From the NCBI GenBank assembly GCA_964528675.1, contig CAZGTU010000002.1:1-64000 (forward strand): DNA of 64,000 bases, written 5' to 3'. The notes beneath the pieces were generated by a model. It was not told the origin of the DNA, made no database searches, and worked only from the letters and a program-made list of their open reading frames with translations. The position numbers and the translations under genes are program-made. Of the stretch, positions 24,917-34,080 are shown piece by piece (the stretch's first letter is position 1; each line of letters begins with the position of its first letter). This DNA comes from CAYRTD01 sp964528675 (GTDB taxonomy: Bacteria > Bacteroidota > Bacteroidia > Bacteroidales > GCA-2748055).

Positions 24917-25648
24917 TTAATAAAATGTACCCCTGTCGTGTTTCCAGTAACGTATTAAAATGAATCCGAAAAGCATTCCTCCAAGATGGGCAAAGTGTGC
25001 AATATTACTACCTGGTTGAGTAAGTCCAAGCCATAATTCAAGTGCTCCGTATCCAATTACAAAGTATTTTGCTTTAATGGGAATTGGAGGAAACAGAAGC
25101 ATAAGCCTTGTATTGGGAAATAACATCCCGAACGCCAGGAGAACCCCGAAAACTGCTCCCGATGCACCAACAGTAGGAACATAGAGACCAAGTCCCACCT
25201 CACGGGCTACCGGGTTATTCGATTGCACAAGCTGTCTTACAGTTTCTTTACTGAAATCCTGTATATTGAATAAATCAACTGCCTCATTCATAACTGAATT
25301 GAGTGCCAAATGGTTTACAAACATATGCAGGAAGACCGCTCCGAGTCCTGTTACAAAATAATAAATAAGAAAACGCTTTCCTCCCCACATCTGCTCAAGG
25401 ACTTTGCCGAACATCCAGAGGGCAAACATATTGAAGAATATGTGCGCCAGTCCTCCATGCATAAACATGTGTGTTATGATTTGATAAGGTTCAAAAAATG
25501 GGGATTTAAAATAGTATAACCCTAATACCCTGTTAAGGTCTACACCGAAAGCGGCCTGAAATCCCAGCAGTGCCAGGAACATTACTGCATTAATGATGAT
25601 CAGGTTCTTTACAACCGGGGGTGTGCCCCCCATCCTGCCAAAATACAT
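24917..25648 (-). CDS. rhomboid-family intramembrane serine protease (copy 2)
   Basis: This 243-residue rhomboid lacks the long tail of its neighbour. Motifs are THMFMHGGLAHIFFNMFALW (His and Asn of helix 2), VGASGAVFGVLLAF (catalytic Ser) and IAHFAHLGGMLFGFIL (catalytic His). Six transmembrane helices are expected. It begins 5 bp after mutL ends and is followed by copy 1 after 17 bp. The two copies are diverged, so they are old paralogues rather than a recent duplication. Confidence 0.94.
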   Translation of the reverse strand: MYFGRMGGTPPVVKNLIIINAVMFLALLGFQAAFGVDLNRVLGLYYFKSPFFEPYQIITHMFMHGGLAHIFFNMFALWMFGKVLEQMWGGKRFLIYYFVTGLGAVFLHMFVNHLALNSVMNEAVDLFNIQDFSKETVRQLVQSNNPVAREVGLGLYVPTVGASGAVFGVLLAFGMLFPNTRLMLLFPPIPIKAKYFVIGYGALELWLGLTQPGSNIAHFAHLGGMLFGFILIRYWKHDRGTFY

Positions 25649-25653
25649 ATTTA

Positions 25654-27468
25654 TCAGCTTTTAAAATATTTTTCAATATCACCGGTTTGAATAATACTGA
25701 TTACAGGCTTTCCCAAAGGTGAGTGATTGGGATTGGCGCATGCAAAAAGTTGATCAACCAGATCTCGCATTTCTTCGATCTCAAGAACCTTGCCATAGGG
25801 GATTGCTGATGCACTGGCAACCGATTTTGCCACATTTTCAATCATTTTTGTACCTGTATCTTTTCCCAGAGCCTTATACTCTTCAAGGATCTCATCGATC
25901 AAGACCTTAATATCGGAATTTTTGACAGTTTCGGGAACTCCGTTGACAATTAGACTGTTTTTTCCAAATTCTCTTATATCAAAGCCCAGTTCAGAAATGT
26001 ACTCATTTATCTTCACAAAAGTAACGAAATCCGATGTATTTAGTTCGATCGTTTCAGGGTAAAGCAATTTTTGGGAAGGAAATTTTGACTTCTCCCTGGT
26101 TTGCAGTGCTTGCTCATACAGGATCCTTTCATGAGCTCTTTTCTGGTCAATGATCATTAATCCTGATTTTACCGGGGTAAGAATATATTTATTTTTTAAT
26201 TGCAGAAAACGGCCGGTTTCCCGGAATAGTTTATCCTTACTTTCACCGGGGAACTCCGTCGATACTTCTTTTTTGCGATCGTTCTGAAAAAGTGCCTCCC
26301 AGTCCTGCCTTCTTTCTTCCCTTTGAAGCTGGGATATATTTTGTGAACGGTATTTTTCTTCTTTGAATGGATTATACTCCGGATTAATGTTAATTTCTGG
26401 CGGTGTGACCTGAGTGTCCTTCCGCAATAAAGGTATCTCAACAATTCCTTCATTGTCGAAGCTAAGAGAAGGAGAGAGGTTGTTCCTGCCAATGCTTTCC
26501 TTTACAACGGCATGTAAAATTTGCCAGATAGCCTGTTCATCCTCAAATTTGATTTCTGTTTTTGTGGGATGAATGTTGACATCAATTTTATCCGGATTTG
26601 TTTCAAAATAAATAAAATAAGAAGGAATGGCATCGGGATGTAAAATGTTCTCATAAGCTTGCATAACTGCTTTGTGGAAATAGGGATGACGGATATATCT
26701 CCCATTCACGAAGAAATATTGTTCACCGAATGTTTTACGGGCAAATTCCGGTTTTCCGATAAATCCACTGATTTTTACCAGGCTTGTTTCGGATTCCAGC
26801 GGGATCAGACTCTGGTTCAGGTTTTTTCCGAGAACATTGATAATCCTTTGTCTTCTGCCACATCGGGGAAGATGGAATATGCTCGAATCGTTATGATACA
26901 GGCTAAACTCAATTCCCGGATGTGCAAGCGCCACGTGCTGTATTTCGTGAATAATATGCCTTAACTCAGTCGAATTTGTTTTCAGAAATTTTCTGCGGGC
27001 AGGAACATTAAAAAACAGGTTCTTAACACTGAAATTTGTTCCTTTTGGGCAGGCCACAGGTTCGTTCAAAAGGATTTTTGATCCACTTATTCTAATTTTC
27101 GTCCCTACCTCATCTTCCTCAGTTCTTGTCTTCAGAATCACTTCCGAAATGGCGGCTATTGATGCAAGTGCTTCTCCTCTGAATCCTTTGGTTTGAATGG
27201 CAAAAAGATCATCGGCCGATTTGATCTTTGAGGTAGCATGTCTTTCCCAGCAAAGTCTTGCATCGGTTTCCGCCATGCCATGACCATTGTCGATGATCTG
27301 TATAAGGGTTTTTCCCGCATCTTTTACGATTATGGAAATTGAGTCTGCATTGGCATCCACTGCATTTTCCACCAGTTCCTTAACCACTGATGCCGGACGT
27401 TGTATCACTTCGCCTGCTGCTATCTGATTCGCTACGGTGTCGGGGAGAATATTAATGATACCTGCCAT
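25654..27468 (-). CDS. mutL: DNA mismatch repair protein MutL
   Basis: MutL couples MutS mismatch recognition to downstream excision. The 604-residue product has the GHKL ATPase domain at the N-terminus (IAAGEVIQRPASVVKELVEN, IQIIDNGHGM, KGFRGEALASIA) and the MutL transducer domain (FFVNGRYIRHPYF, VDVNIHPTKTEIKF with D shifted by one residue). The C-terminal dimerisation domain has IIDQKRAHERILYEQ where nuclease-proficient MutL proteins have DQHA-x-x-E. The His is replaced, so metal-dependent nicking may be impaired. It is the second gene of a five-gene minus-strand operon with two rhomboids and an EEP protein. Confidence 0.96.
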   Translation of the reverse strand: MAGIINILPDTVANQIAAGEVIQRPASVVKELVENAVDANADSISIIVKDAGKTLIQIIDNGHGMAETDARLCWERHATSKIKSADDLFAIQTKGFRGEALASIAAISEVILKTRTEEDEVGTKIRISGSKILLNEPVACPKGTNFSVKNLFFNVPARRKFLKTNSTELRHIIHEIQHVALAHPGIEFSLYHNDSSIFHLPRCGRRQRIINVLGKNLNQSLIPLESETSLVKISGFIGKPEFARKTFGEQYFFVNGRYIRHPYFHKAVMQAYENILHPDAIPSYFIYFETNPDKIDVNIHPTKTEIKFEDEQAIWQILHAVVKESIGRNNLSPSLSFDNEGIVEIPLLRKDTQVTPPEININPEYNPFKEEKYRSQNISQLQREERRQDWEALFQNDRKKEVSTEFPGESKDKLFRETGRFLQLKNKYILTPVKSGLMIIDQKRAHERILYEQALQTREKSKFPSQKLLYPETIELNTSDFVTFVKINEYISELGFDIREFGKNSLIVNGVPETVKNSDIKVLIDEILEEYKALGKDTGTKMIENVAKSVASASAIPYGKVLEIEEMRDLVDQLFACANPNHSPLGKPVISIIQTGDIEKYFKS

Positions 27469-27474
27469 AAAGAT

Positions 27475-27756
27475 TTACCTGTACAATAAGAGATATGCCA
27501 CAAAGAGTAAAAATACAATAATTAGAACAAGTCTCAGGTTGGAATTTCTTTCTGCCCTTTTGTTTCCTTTAAAATAGGCTTTCATCGATCCTCTCTTAAT
27601 GGTGGGACGATAGTTACCTTCCTCTTCCTTAATTCCTAACTCTCTTTTAATTTCCCGTCTTCTTTCTTCTCGTTGCTCTTTCTCGGGATCGTAATAAAGA
27701 GGGTTGTAATTAAACTGCCTGTGCCTCGGTATTTTAAAAAATCTTGGAATATTCAT
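27475..27756 (-). CDS. small membrane protein preceding mutL
   Basis: This 93-residue protein starts at ATG 27756 (MNIPRFFKIPRHRQFNYNPL). It is highly charged through residue 50 or so (DPEKEQREERRREIKRELG), followed by a basic linker and a single C-terminal transmembrane helix (LRLVLIIVFLLFVAYLLLY). This tail-anchored layout with an N-PLYYDPEKE motif is familiar from Bacteroidota genes upstream of mutL, but the function is unknown. It is the first gene of the operon, 6 bp before mutL. Confidence 0.8.
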   Translation of the reverse strand: MNIPRFFKIPRHRQFNYNPLYYDPEKEQREERRREIKRELGIKEEEGNYRPTIKRGSMKAYFKGNKRAERNSNLRLVLIIVFLLFVAYLLLYR

Positions 27757-28013
27757 ATTCGTCACATTAATGGTCACAAAGTTAACAGAAATATGACAAA
27801 TATTGGGCCAAATTTGTTGTAATTTGAGGTGATGGATTTAAAGAGAGGAGCGATATCAAATGCTTTTCCTGCTTTTGATTCTGACTCGAATATGATTGCA
27901 TAAAGATTGTGTTTCCACCTTTTTCTTTTCATTTTAAATTTTATTTTCAGAATTCAATAAAAATAAGGAATTTTGAGCTCTCTAACCAATAAAGCTTATC
28001 AAGCTGATTTAAA

Positions 28014-28583
28014 ATGAATATAATTCAAAACAGCCTTAATGAGGCAAAGGAGTTGCTCGAAAAGATAATAAAAGATGAAGAATTTATTGAAAAAATTTCT
28101 GATTCAGCCGCTATAATTACCAGCTCCATAAAAAACGGAGGAAAAATAATTTCCTGCGGAAACGGTGGTTCAATGAGCGATGCCATGCACTTTGCCGAAG
28201 AAATGACAGGAAGGTTCAGGGATGAAAGGCCTTCTTTGCCTGCAATTGCTATATCCGATTCCAGTCATCTAACCTGTGCTGCCAATGATTATGGATTCAG
28301 AGCCATATTTTCCCGGTTCATTGAATCGGTGGGAATGGAGAAGGATGTTTTACTGGCTATCAGTACTAGTGGAAATTCTGAAAATATAGTAGAAGCTGCC
28401 AGGGCTGCCAGGGAAAGATCAATGCAAATCATAGCCCTGACAGGTAAAGATGGCGGAAAACTGGCTTCACTTGCTGATGTTGAGATCCGGGTTCCACATT
28501 TTGGATATTCAGATCGTATTCAGGAAATCCATATCAAAATAATTCATATATTGATTGAGTTAGTAGAGAAAGACTTTTATTAA
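28014..28583 (+). CDS. gmhA: phosphoheptose isomerase
   Basis: GmhA converts sedoheptulose 7-phosphate to D-glycero-D-manno-heptose 7-phosphate, the first step of ADP-heptose synthesis. The 189-residue length is normal. The SIS fold is clear: KIISCGNGGSMSDAMHFAEE, TGRFRDERPSLPAIAISD, AISTSGNSENIVEAARAARE and IQEIHIKIIHILIELVE with the family His. Another heptose-pathway gene, hldD, is in the window at 51029 but not linked. It is followed by a lipoprotein gene 10 bp downstream. Confidence 0.95.
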   Translation: MNIIQNSLNEAKELLEKIIKDEEFIEKISDSAAIITSSIKNGGKIISCGNGGSMSDAMHFAEEMTGRFRDERPSLPAIAISDSSHLTCAANDYGFRAIFSRFIESVGMEKDVLLAISTSGNSENIVEAARAARERSMQIIALTGKDGGKLASLADVEIRVPHFGYSDRIQEIHIKIIHILIELVEKDFY

Positions 28584-28593
28584 AGGAGTAATT

Positions 28594-29256
28594 ATGTATA
28601 GAATTATTATTGCAATTTTAATTTCTGTTTTGATCAGCCTGATTTCCTGTGAGGAGGATAATGTTCCCGGTCCGGATGAGAATTATGACACCATATTTCC
28701 GAAGGAGTATCTGCCTGCTTATCCGGGCTCCTGGTGGGCGTATCATACCGGAGATACATTGAAAACAAAATCGGATTATCAATTATTTACCTACCGGAGT
28801 GAATGTGGTGATATCGATGATACAAAATCATTGGTTTTGCCTCAATTTCATTCCAATGATATTTACGGATCAAGGTATATCAACGAATACCTGCTTTCAA
28901 ATCCACTTCTTCATTGTGCATATCCTCTTCCTTTTGTTCAGGTCCTTTCCGACACCCTGGGAAAAGTTTTCATCAAAGGAGAACCTGATTTCTATCATCA
29001 ACTGCTGGGTAAAACTATCAGAAAAGATACTTCGGTTGTTATAAACGGCCGCACTTATGATGATGTTCTGGTTACTATCGAATTCGACAGGGCCTGCTCG
29101 GAGAGTTCCGAATACACCCCTGAACTTTGTGCCACAATGCGGGATTATTATGCAAAAGGGATTGGCCTGATTAAAAGAGAAAAGGGTCGTAATATTAATT
29201 ACGTAGAATGGCATACGGAATATGAGCTTATCGATTACAAAATCAACAAAAATTGA
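28594..29256 (+). CDS. lipoprotein of unknown function
   Basis: This 220-residue lipoprotein has the signal YRIIIAILISVLISLISC with an acceptable lipobox, followed by Glu-Glu-Asp at the +2 to +4 positions, which in Bacteroidota favours surface or outer-membrane export. The mature part is rich in aromatic residues (YLPAYPGSWWAYHTGDTLK) and has several Cys (ECGDID, LLHCAYP, RACSESS, PELCATM) that may form disulfides. I do not recognise a domain beyond similarity to general surface lipoproteins. It is only 10 bp after gmhA and likely co-transcribed. Confidence 0.8.
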   Translation: MYRIIIAILISVLISLISCEEDNVPGPDENYDTIFPKEYLPAYPGSWWAYHTGDTLKTKSDYQLFTYRSECGDIDDTKSLVLPQFHSNDIYGSRYINEYLLSNPLLHCAYPLPFVQVLSDTLGKVFIKGEPDFYHQLLGKTIRKDTSVVINGRTYDDVLVTIEFDRACSESSEYTPELCATMRDYYAKGIGLIKREKGRNINYVEWHTEYELIDYKINKN

Positions 29257-29339
29257 TCTCATCAGTTTATATGCTATAATGATACACTTTCAGTGAAAGT
29301 TTATTCAGCGGTGCTAAAAATCTCAAAAACAGAATTTAT

Positions 29340-30629
29340 ATGACAGATCTTAAGGAGTTAACCACCCCGGAATTATTAAAATTATTAAAAACTGAAGAGA
29401 TTATTTTACTTGACGTTCGTCCCATAGATGCTTACAATGGCTGGCCAATGAAAAATGAAAAAAGAGGTGGGCATATCGGGGGGGCAAAATCCCTTCCTTT
29501 AAAATGGACAAAATACATGGACTGGATAGAAGTGGTCCGTTCAAAAAATATCTTACCCCGGCATAATATTGTTTTATACGGATATGAACCGGATGATGGT
29601 AAAACCGTTGCTGAATTATTTGACAAAGCAGGTTATGGCAATATCCGGGTATATAATCATTTTCTGGATGAATGGTCGGAGGACGACAATCTGCCTATGG
29701 AGAATCTTGAACGCTATAAACAGCTTGTATATGCCGAATGGGTAAAAACAATTATTGACGGAGGAAGTCCTCCGGATCATAAGGGTGGGGATACAGTAAT
29801 ATGTCACGCGCATTACCGTAACAGGGATGCTTATCTTTCAGGACATATCCCGGGAGCAATAGATATTGATACGCTTGCCCTTGAAGCACCGGAAACATGG
29901 AACCGGCGTTCACCGGAAGAGCTGAAAAAAGCACTTGAAGAACATGGTATTAATGCTGATACCACTGTGATATTATATGGGAAATATATGTATCCTGATA
30001 ATGCAGATGAATTTCCGGGCAGTGCTGCAGGACATATTGGAGCTATTCGTTGTGCATTTATTATGATGTATGCCGGGGTAAAGGATGTAAGGGTACTTAA
30101 TGGTGGATTCCAGTCATGGAAAGACGCCGGTTTTGAGATCCATACTGATGATGTTCCCAAAAAACCTGTGAAGGAATTTGGGGCAAAGATTCCAGTTAAC
30201 GATCATCTGGTTGTTGATCTGCCTGAAGCCAAAGAAATGCTTGTTTCCGATAGTGCTGAGTTGGTAAGTGTACGCAGTTGGCCGGAATTTATAGGAGAAG
30301 TAAGTGGTTATAATTATATTAAGAAAAAAGGACGTATCCCCGGAGCTGTATTTGGCAATTGCGGTTCCGATGCTTATCATATGGAAAATTATCGAAATCC
30401 CGATCTTACTACTAAAGAATACCATGAGATACAAAAATCATGGGAAGAAGCAGGAGTTACCCCTGATAAACATCTCGCGTTCTATTGCGGAACAGGCTGG
30501 CGTGGAAGTGAGGCTTTCTACAACGCATGGCTCATGGGATGGCCAAAAGTATCTGTATTCGATGGCGGGTGGTTTGAATGGAGCAATGATCCGGATAATC
30601 CTTTTGAGACTGGAATTCCGGGAAATTGA
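29340..30629 (+). CDS. three-domain rhodanese-like sulfurtransferase
   Basis: The 429-residue protein is built from three rhodanese domains: about 5-125 (EIILLDVRPIDAYNGW, then IVLYGYEPDDGK), about 130-280 (YRNRDAYLSGHIPGAID, then VILYGKYMYPDN) and about 290-425 (AELVSVRSWPEFIGEVSG, then AFYCGTGWRGSEA). Only the third carries the catalytic Cys loop (CGTGWRGS); in the first two the Cys position is Gly or Tyr. The enzyme should transfer sulfane sulfur, with domains 1 and 2 structural or regulatory. No signal peptide is present, so it is cytoplasmic. It sits alone between a lipoprotein gene and korA. Confidence 0.9.
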   Translation: MTDLKELTTPELLKLLKTEEIILLDVRPIDAYNGWPMKNEKRGGHIGGAKSLPLKWTKYMDWIEVVRSKNILPRHNIVLYGYEPDDGKTVAELFDKAGYGNIRVYNHFLDEWSEDDNLPMENLERYKQLVYAEWVKTIIDGGSPPDHKGGDTVICHAHYRNRDAYLSGHIPGAIDIDTLALEAPETWNRRSPEELKKALEEHGINADTTVILYGKYMYPDNADEFPGSAAGHIGAIRCAFIMMYAGVKDVRVLNGGFQSWKDAGFEIHTDDVPKKPVKEFGAKIPVNDHLVVDLPEAKEMLVSDSAELVSVRSWPEFIGEVSGYNYIKKKGRIPGAVFGNCGSDAYHMENYRNPDLTTKEYHEIQKSWEEAGVTPDKHLAFYCGTGWRGSEAFYNAWLMGWPKVSVFDGGWFEWSNDPDNPFETGIPGN

Positions 30630-30864
30630 TACGAAAAAAATCTTTCCATCGACATATTTAACAAATTAACTATATAAATTTATGATTATTAATTACTAAA
30701 CCTTAAATTTGTTATGTTAAAAAATATATAATTTCTCGAAAAATTCCGTTTGTAAAATATGTAATTTTGAACTTTAAATCATTTAGAATCTTTTTTTAAT
30801 TTAATTCGTTAATGCATGTAAGTTTTTATATGCATTTATTTTTATACATTCATATTCAGCTGCT

Positions 30865-32709
30865 ATGGCAAAAAATCCAAAAATTGTAGAACTTGAAGAG
30901 GTTGTAGTAAAATTTGCCGGTGACTCCGGTGATGGAATGCAGCTTACAGGAAGCCAGTTTTCAGATACTTCTGCTTTTGTAGGAAATGATCTGTCAACAT
31001 TTCCTGATTATCCCTCTGAAATCCGTGCCCCACAGGGTACGCTTGCCGGTGTTTCCGGTTTCCAGGTACACATTGGGCATAAGGAAGTTACAACTCCCGG
31101 GGACCGGGCTGATGTTCTGGTTGCCATGAACCCTGCAGCGCTGAAGGCCAATATGAAGTGGGTCAAAAGTGGCGCTACCATTATTATTGATATCGATAAT
31201 TTTGATAATAAACATTATAAAAAAGCCGGTTACATTGAAGATCCGCTTCATGAAGGTGAACTGGAAGGCTTTAATTTAATAAAGGCTCCGATAACCAACC
31301 TTACCCGATCGACCATCTCCGAATTCGGGTTAAGCCCGAAAGTTGCTGATAAGACAAAAAATCAATTTGTTGCGGGCATTTTATACTTTCTTTTTAACAG
31401 AGATCTTACGATTGGAGAAGATTTCCTGAAGGAGAAGTTTAAGAAGAAGCCTGAACTGGTAGAAGCAAATATTGCTGTTTTACGGGCAGGTTATAGTTAT
31501 GCAGAAACCATTGAAGCATTTTCCACGACCTTCCAGGTGAATCCGGCAAAGAATAAAAAGGGATTATTCAGAAATATTACCGGTAATGTTGCCACTGCCT
31601 GGGGTTTACTGGCTGCTTCAGAAAAAGCCGATATTGGTTTATTTCTGGGTTCATATCCTATTACTCCGGCCACTGAGATCCTTCAGGAGATGTCGACCAA
31701 AAAATACCTCAATGCTATTACCTTCCAGGCTGAAGATGAGATTGCGGGTATAAGTTCAGCCATCGGGGCATCTTTTTCGGGTCGCCTGGGTGTTACAACT
31801 ACTTCCGGCCCGGGACTTGCTCTGAAAGGTGAAGCAATAGGTCTTGCTGTGATTACAGAACTTCCCCTGGTAATTGTGAATGTGCAGCGGGGAGGACCTT
31901 CAACGGGATTGCCTACGAAAACCGAGCAGAGTGATCTGATGCAAGCTCTCTATGGAAGGAATGGTGAAAGCCCCGTAATTGTTCTTGCTGCCAGTACCCC
32001 TGCAAATTGTTTCAATTTTGCTTTTGAGGCTGCAAAACTTTCGCTTGAACATATGACCCCGGTGATATTGCTTACCGATGGATACCTGGCGAACGGTTCT
32101 GAGTTATGGCACATACCAAAAATGAAAGAACTACCGGAAATTAAAACTATGAAGGTAGAGGATAATCATAAAAACTATTATTCTTACATGAGGGATGATG
32201 TTAAGCTCGCTCGTCTCTGGGCAATTCCGGGACAGGAAGGTATGAGACATCGTGTTGGGGGGCTCGAAAAAGCCGATGTTACCGGTGAAGTATCCCATGA
32301 TTCCATGAATCACCAGATTATGGTTGAAATCCGTCAGGAGAAAGTTGATCGCGTAGCGAATTTTATTCCTGAACAGGAGATTCTTGGAGAAAATGAAGGT
32401 GATCTTCTTGTTATTGGATGGGGTGGAACTTACGGTGCACTGGTAACAGCCGTACAGGAGTTACAGAAGGAAGGTTATTCCATTAGCCTGACGCAATTCA
32501 ACTATATCAATCCCTTACCAAAAAATACTGAAGAAGTATTGAAAGGTTTTAAACAAAGAATAGTTTGCGAGTTGAATCTGGGTCAGTTTGCAAATTATCT
32601 GAGGTCTAAATTTACAGCATATGATTATTTGCAGTATAATAAGGTACAGGGGTTACCCTTTATGATCTCGGAACTTAAACAAAAATTCAGAGAAATTCTC
32701 GATAAATAG
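30865..32709 (+). CDS. korA: 2-oxoglutarate:ferredoxin oxidoreductase subunit alpha (gamma-alpha fusion)
   Basis: KorA with KorB oxidatively decarboxylates 2-oxoglutarate to succinyl-CoA, or runs in reverse, with ferredoxin as electron carrier. In this 614-residue form the gamma domain comes first (VVKFAGDSGDGMQLTGSQFS), followed by the alpha domain (LGSYPITPATEILQEM, TTSGPGLALKGEAIGLAV, VNVQRGGPSTGLPTKTEQSD). The C-terminal transketolase-like part has ILGENEGDLLVIGWGGTYGA. It is followed by korB after 9 bp. TAAATTTG at 30704-30711 and TAATTTTG at 30762-30769 resemble -7 boxes, but neither has a well-spaced -33. Confidence 0.95.
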   Translation: MAKNPKIVELEEVVVKFAGDSGDGMQLTGSQFSDTSAFVGNDLSTFPDYPSEIRAPQGTLAGVSGFQVHIGHKEVTTPGDRADVLVAMNPAALKANMKWVKSGATIIIDIDNFDNKHYKKAGYIEDPLHEGELEGFNLIKAPITNLTRSTISEFGLSPKVADKTKNQFVAGILYFLFNRDLTIGEDFLKEKFKKKPELVEANIAVLRAGYSYAETIEAFSTTFQVNPAKNKKGLFRNITGNVATAWGLLAASEKADIGLFLGSYPITPATEILQEMSTKKYLNAITFQAEDEIAGISSAIGASFSGRLGVTTTSGPGLALKGEAIGLAVITELPLVIVNVQRGGPSTGLPTKTEQSDLMQALYGRNGESPVIVLAASTPANCFNFAFEAAKLSLEHMTPVILLTDGYLANGSELWHIPKMKELPEIKTMKVEDNHKNYYSYMRDDVKLARLWAIPGQEGMRHRVGGLEKADVTGEVSHDSMNHQIMVEIRQEKVDRVANFIPEQEILGENEGDLLVIGWGGTYGALVTAVQELQKEGYSISLTQFNYINPLPKNTEEVLKGFKQRIVCELNLGQFANYLRSKFTAYDYLQYNKVQGLPFMISELKQKFREILDK

Positions 32710-32718
32710 TAAATAATT

Positions 32719-33747
32719 ATGAGCGATACTATAAAAGCAAAAGTAGAACCGAAAGATTATAAATTGGACGGACCCGTAAAATGGTGCGCAGGATGTGGTT
32801 CACATGCCGTTCTGGCAACTGTAAGAAAAACCCTGCCTGAAACGGGAGTGAAGAAAGAAAACATTGTATTTGTATCTGGTATTGGTTGTTCATCACGATT
32901 CCCATATTATATTAATACCTATGGGTTTCATAGCATGCACGGGCGAGCAGCGGCTATTGCCTCCGGTATAAAGGTAGCCAATCCGAATCTCAGTGTTTGG
33001 GTTGTAACTGGTGACGGCGACTCTATGGCGATCGGAGGTAATCACTTTATCCATATTCTCAGAAGGAATATTAACGTAAACATTCTTCTTTTCAACAATA
33101 AGATTTACGGACTCACCAAAGGGCAGTATTCACCAACTACACCTATGGGAAGTGTTACAAAGACTTCTCCCGATGGAACCATCGAAAGCCCGTTTATGCC
33201 AGGTGAACTTGTTATGGGAGCACAGGGTACATTCTTTGCCAGGGTGGTGGATAGTGATGTCAAGATGTTAAAGGAGGTTTTATTAAAAGCAGCGGCACAC
33301 CGTGGAACTGCTGTAGTTGAAGTCTTGCAAAATTGCGTGATCTTTGCCAACCAGGTACATAATGAAATTACCGGGAAAGATGTCAAAGATGATAACCAGA
33401 TCTATTTGAAACATGGCGAACCGATGATATTTGGTAAAAACAGGGATAAGGGTTTGGTGCTCAGATGCAACCGGTTTGAAGTGGTAACTATTGGTAAGGA
33501 TGGTATTTCCGAGGATGATATTATGATTCATAATGCTCATGATCCTGAAGATACTACCCATTATATGCTTGCGAGAATGTCCTTACCGGATTATCCAGTA
33601 GCAATGGGTGTAATCAGGGCTGTGAAAAATCAGGTTTATGAATCAATGTTATATGAACAATTGAGGAATAAAAAGAAAGATCCTCCTATTAAAAACATGG
33701 ATGAATTGCTTACCAGTGGCCATGTATTTGAAATAAATGAGGATTGA
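32719..33747 (+). CDS. korB: 2-oxoglutarate:ferredoxin oxidoreductase subunit beta
   Basis: This 342-residue catalytic beta subunit binds thiamine diphosphate and an iron-sulfur cluster. Motifs are KWCAGCGSHAVLA (cluster/TPP Cys), SGIGCSSRFPYY (a further conserved Cys), HGRAAAIASGIKVANP and the TPP motif VVTGDGDSMAIGGNHFIH followed by NNKIYGLTKGQYSPTT, which is diagnostic of the Kor/Por beta family. It pairs with korA in a two-gene operon that ends at the terminator at 33782-33830. Confidence 0.96.
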   Translation: MSDTIKAKVEPKDYKLDGPVKWCAGCGSHAVLATVRKTLPETGVKKENIVFVSGIGCSSRFPYYINTYGFHSMHGRAAAIASGIKVANPNLSVWVVTGDGDSMAIGGNHFIHILRRNINVNILLFNNKIYGLTKGQYSPTTPMGSVTKTSPDGTIESPFMPGELVMGAQGTFFARVVDSDVKMLKEVLLKAAAHRGTAVVEVLQNCVIFANQVHNEITGKDVKDDNQIYLKHGEPMIFGKNRDKGLVLRCNRFEVVTIGKDGISEDDIMIHNAHDPEDTTHYMLARMSLPDYPVAMGVIRAVKNQVYESMLYEQLRNKKKDPPIKNMDELLTSGHVFEINED

Positions 33748-33781
33748 TCAGGATTTATTTACTGAATCAAATACAACAATT

Positions 33782-33830
33782 ATAAGCCAGGTTCGTCTTA
33801 TATATAGATGAATCTGGCTTATGTTTTTTT
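33782..33830 (+). terminator. Rho-independent terminator after korAB
   Basis: A 16-bp stem ATAAGCCAGGTTCGTC (33782-33797) pairs with GATGAATCTGGCTTAT (33807-33822), allowing two G-T pairs, across a 9-nt loop. It is followed by G and a run of seven T. The remainder of the gap to 34080 (about 250 bp) is AT-rich; I see no gene or convincing promoter in it. Confidence 0.9.
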
Positions 33831-34080
33831 GTTTTGAATGTTTTAAAATCATTACATTTATTTCTTATTTGACAGGTTATTACAATTCCGAATTTTTTAT
33901 TATTTTAACCACTGAGGCTTGGTTAACAGCTTGTGAAAATCGGCACAAAAAAATCATTTATCAGATGGGTGTAAGTTGAAACCAAAAAGTTTTACTAATT
34001 TACCCAATGAAGAAGATAAGAAGAATCATATTCTTTTTTGAAACTTTCAGGATATTAACACTTTAGCTTAAAGTTTAGAC

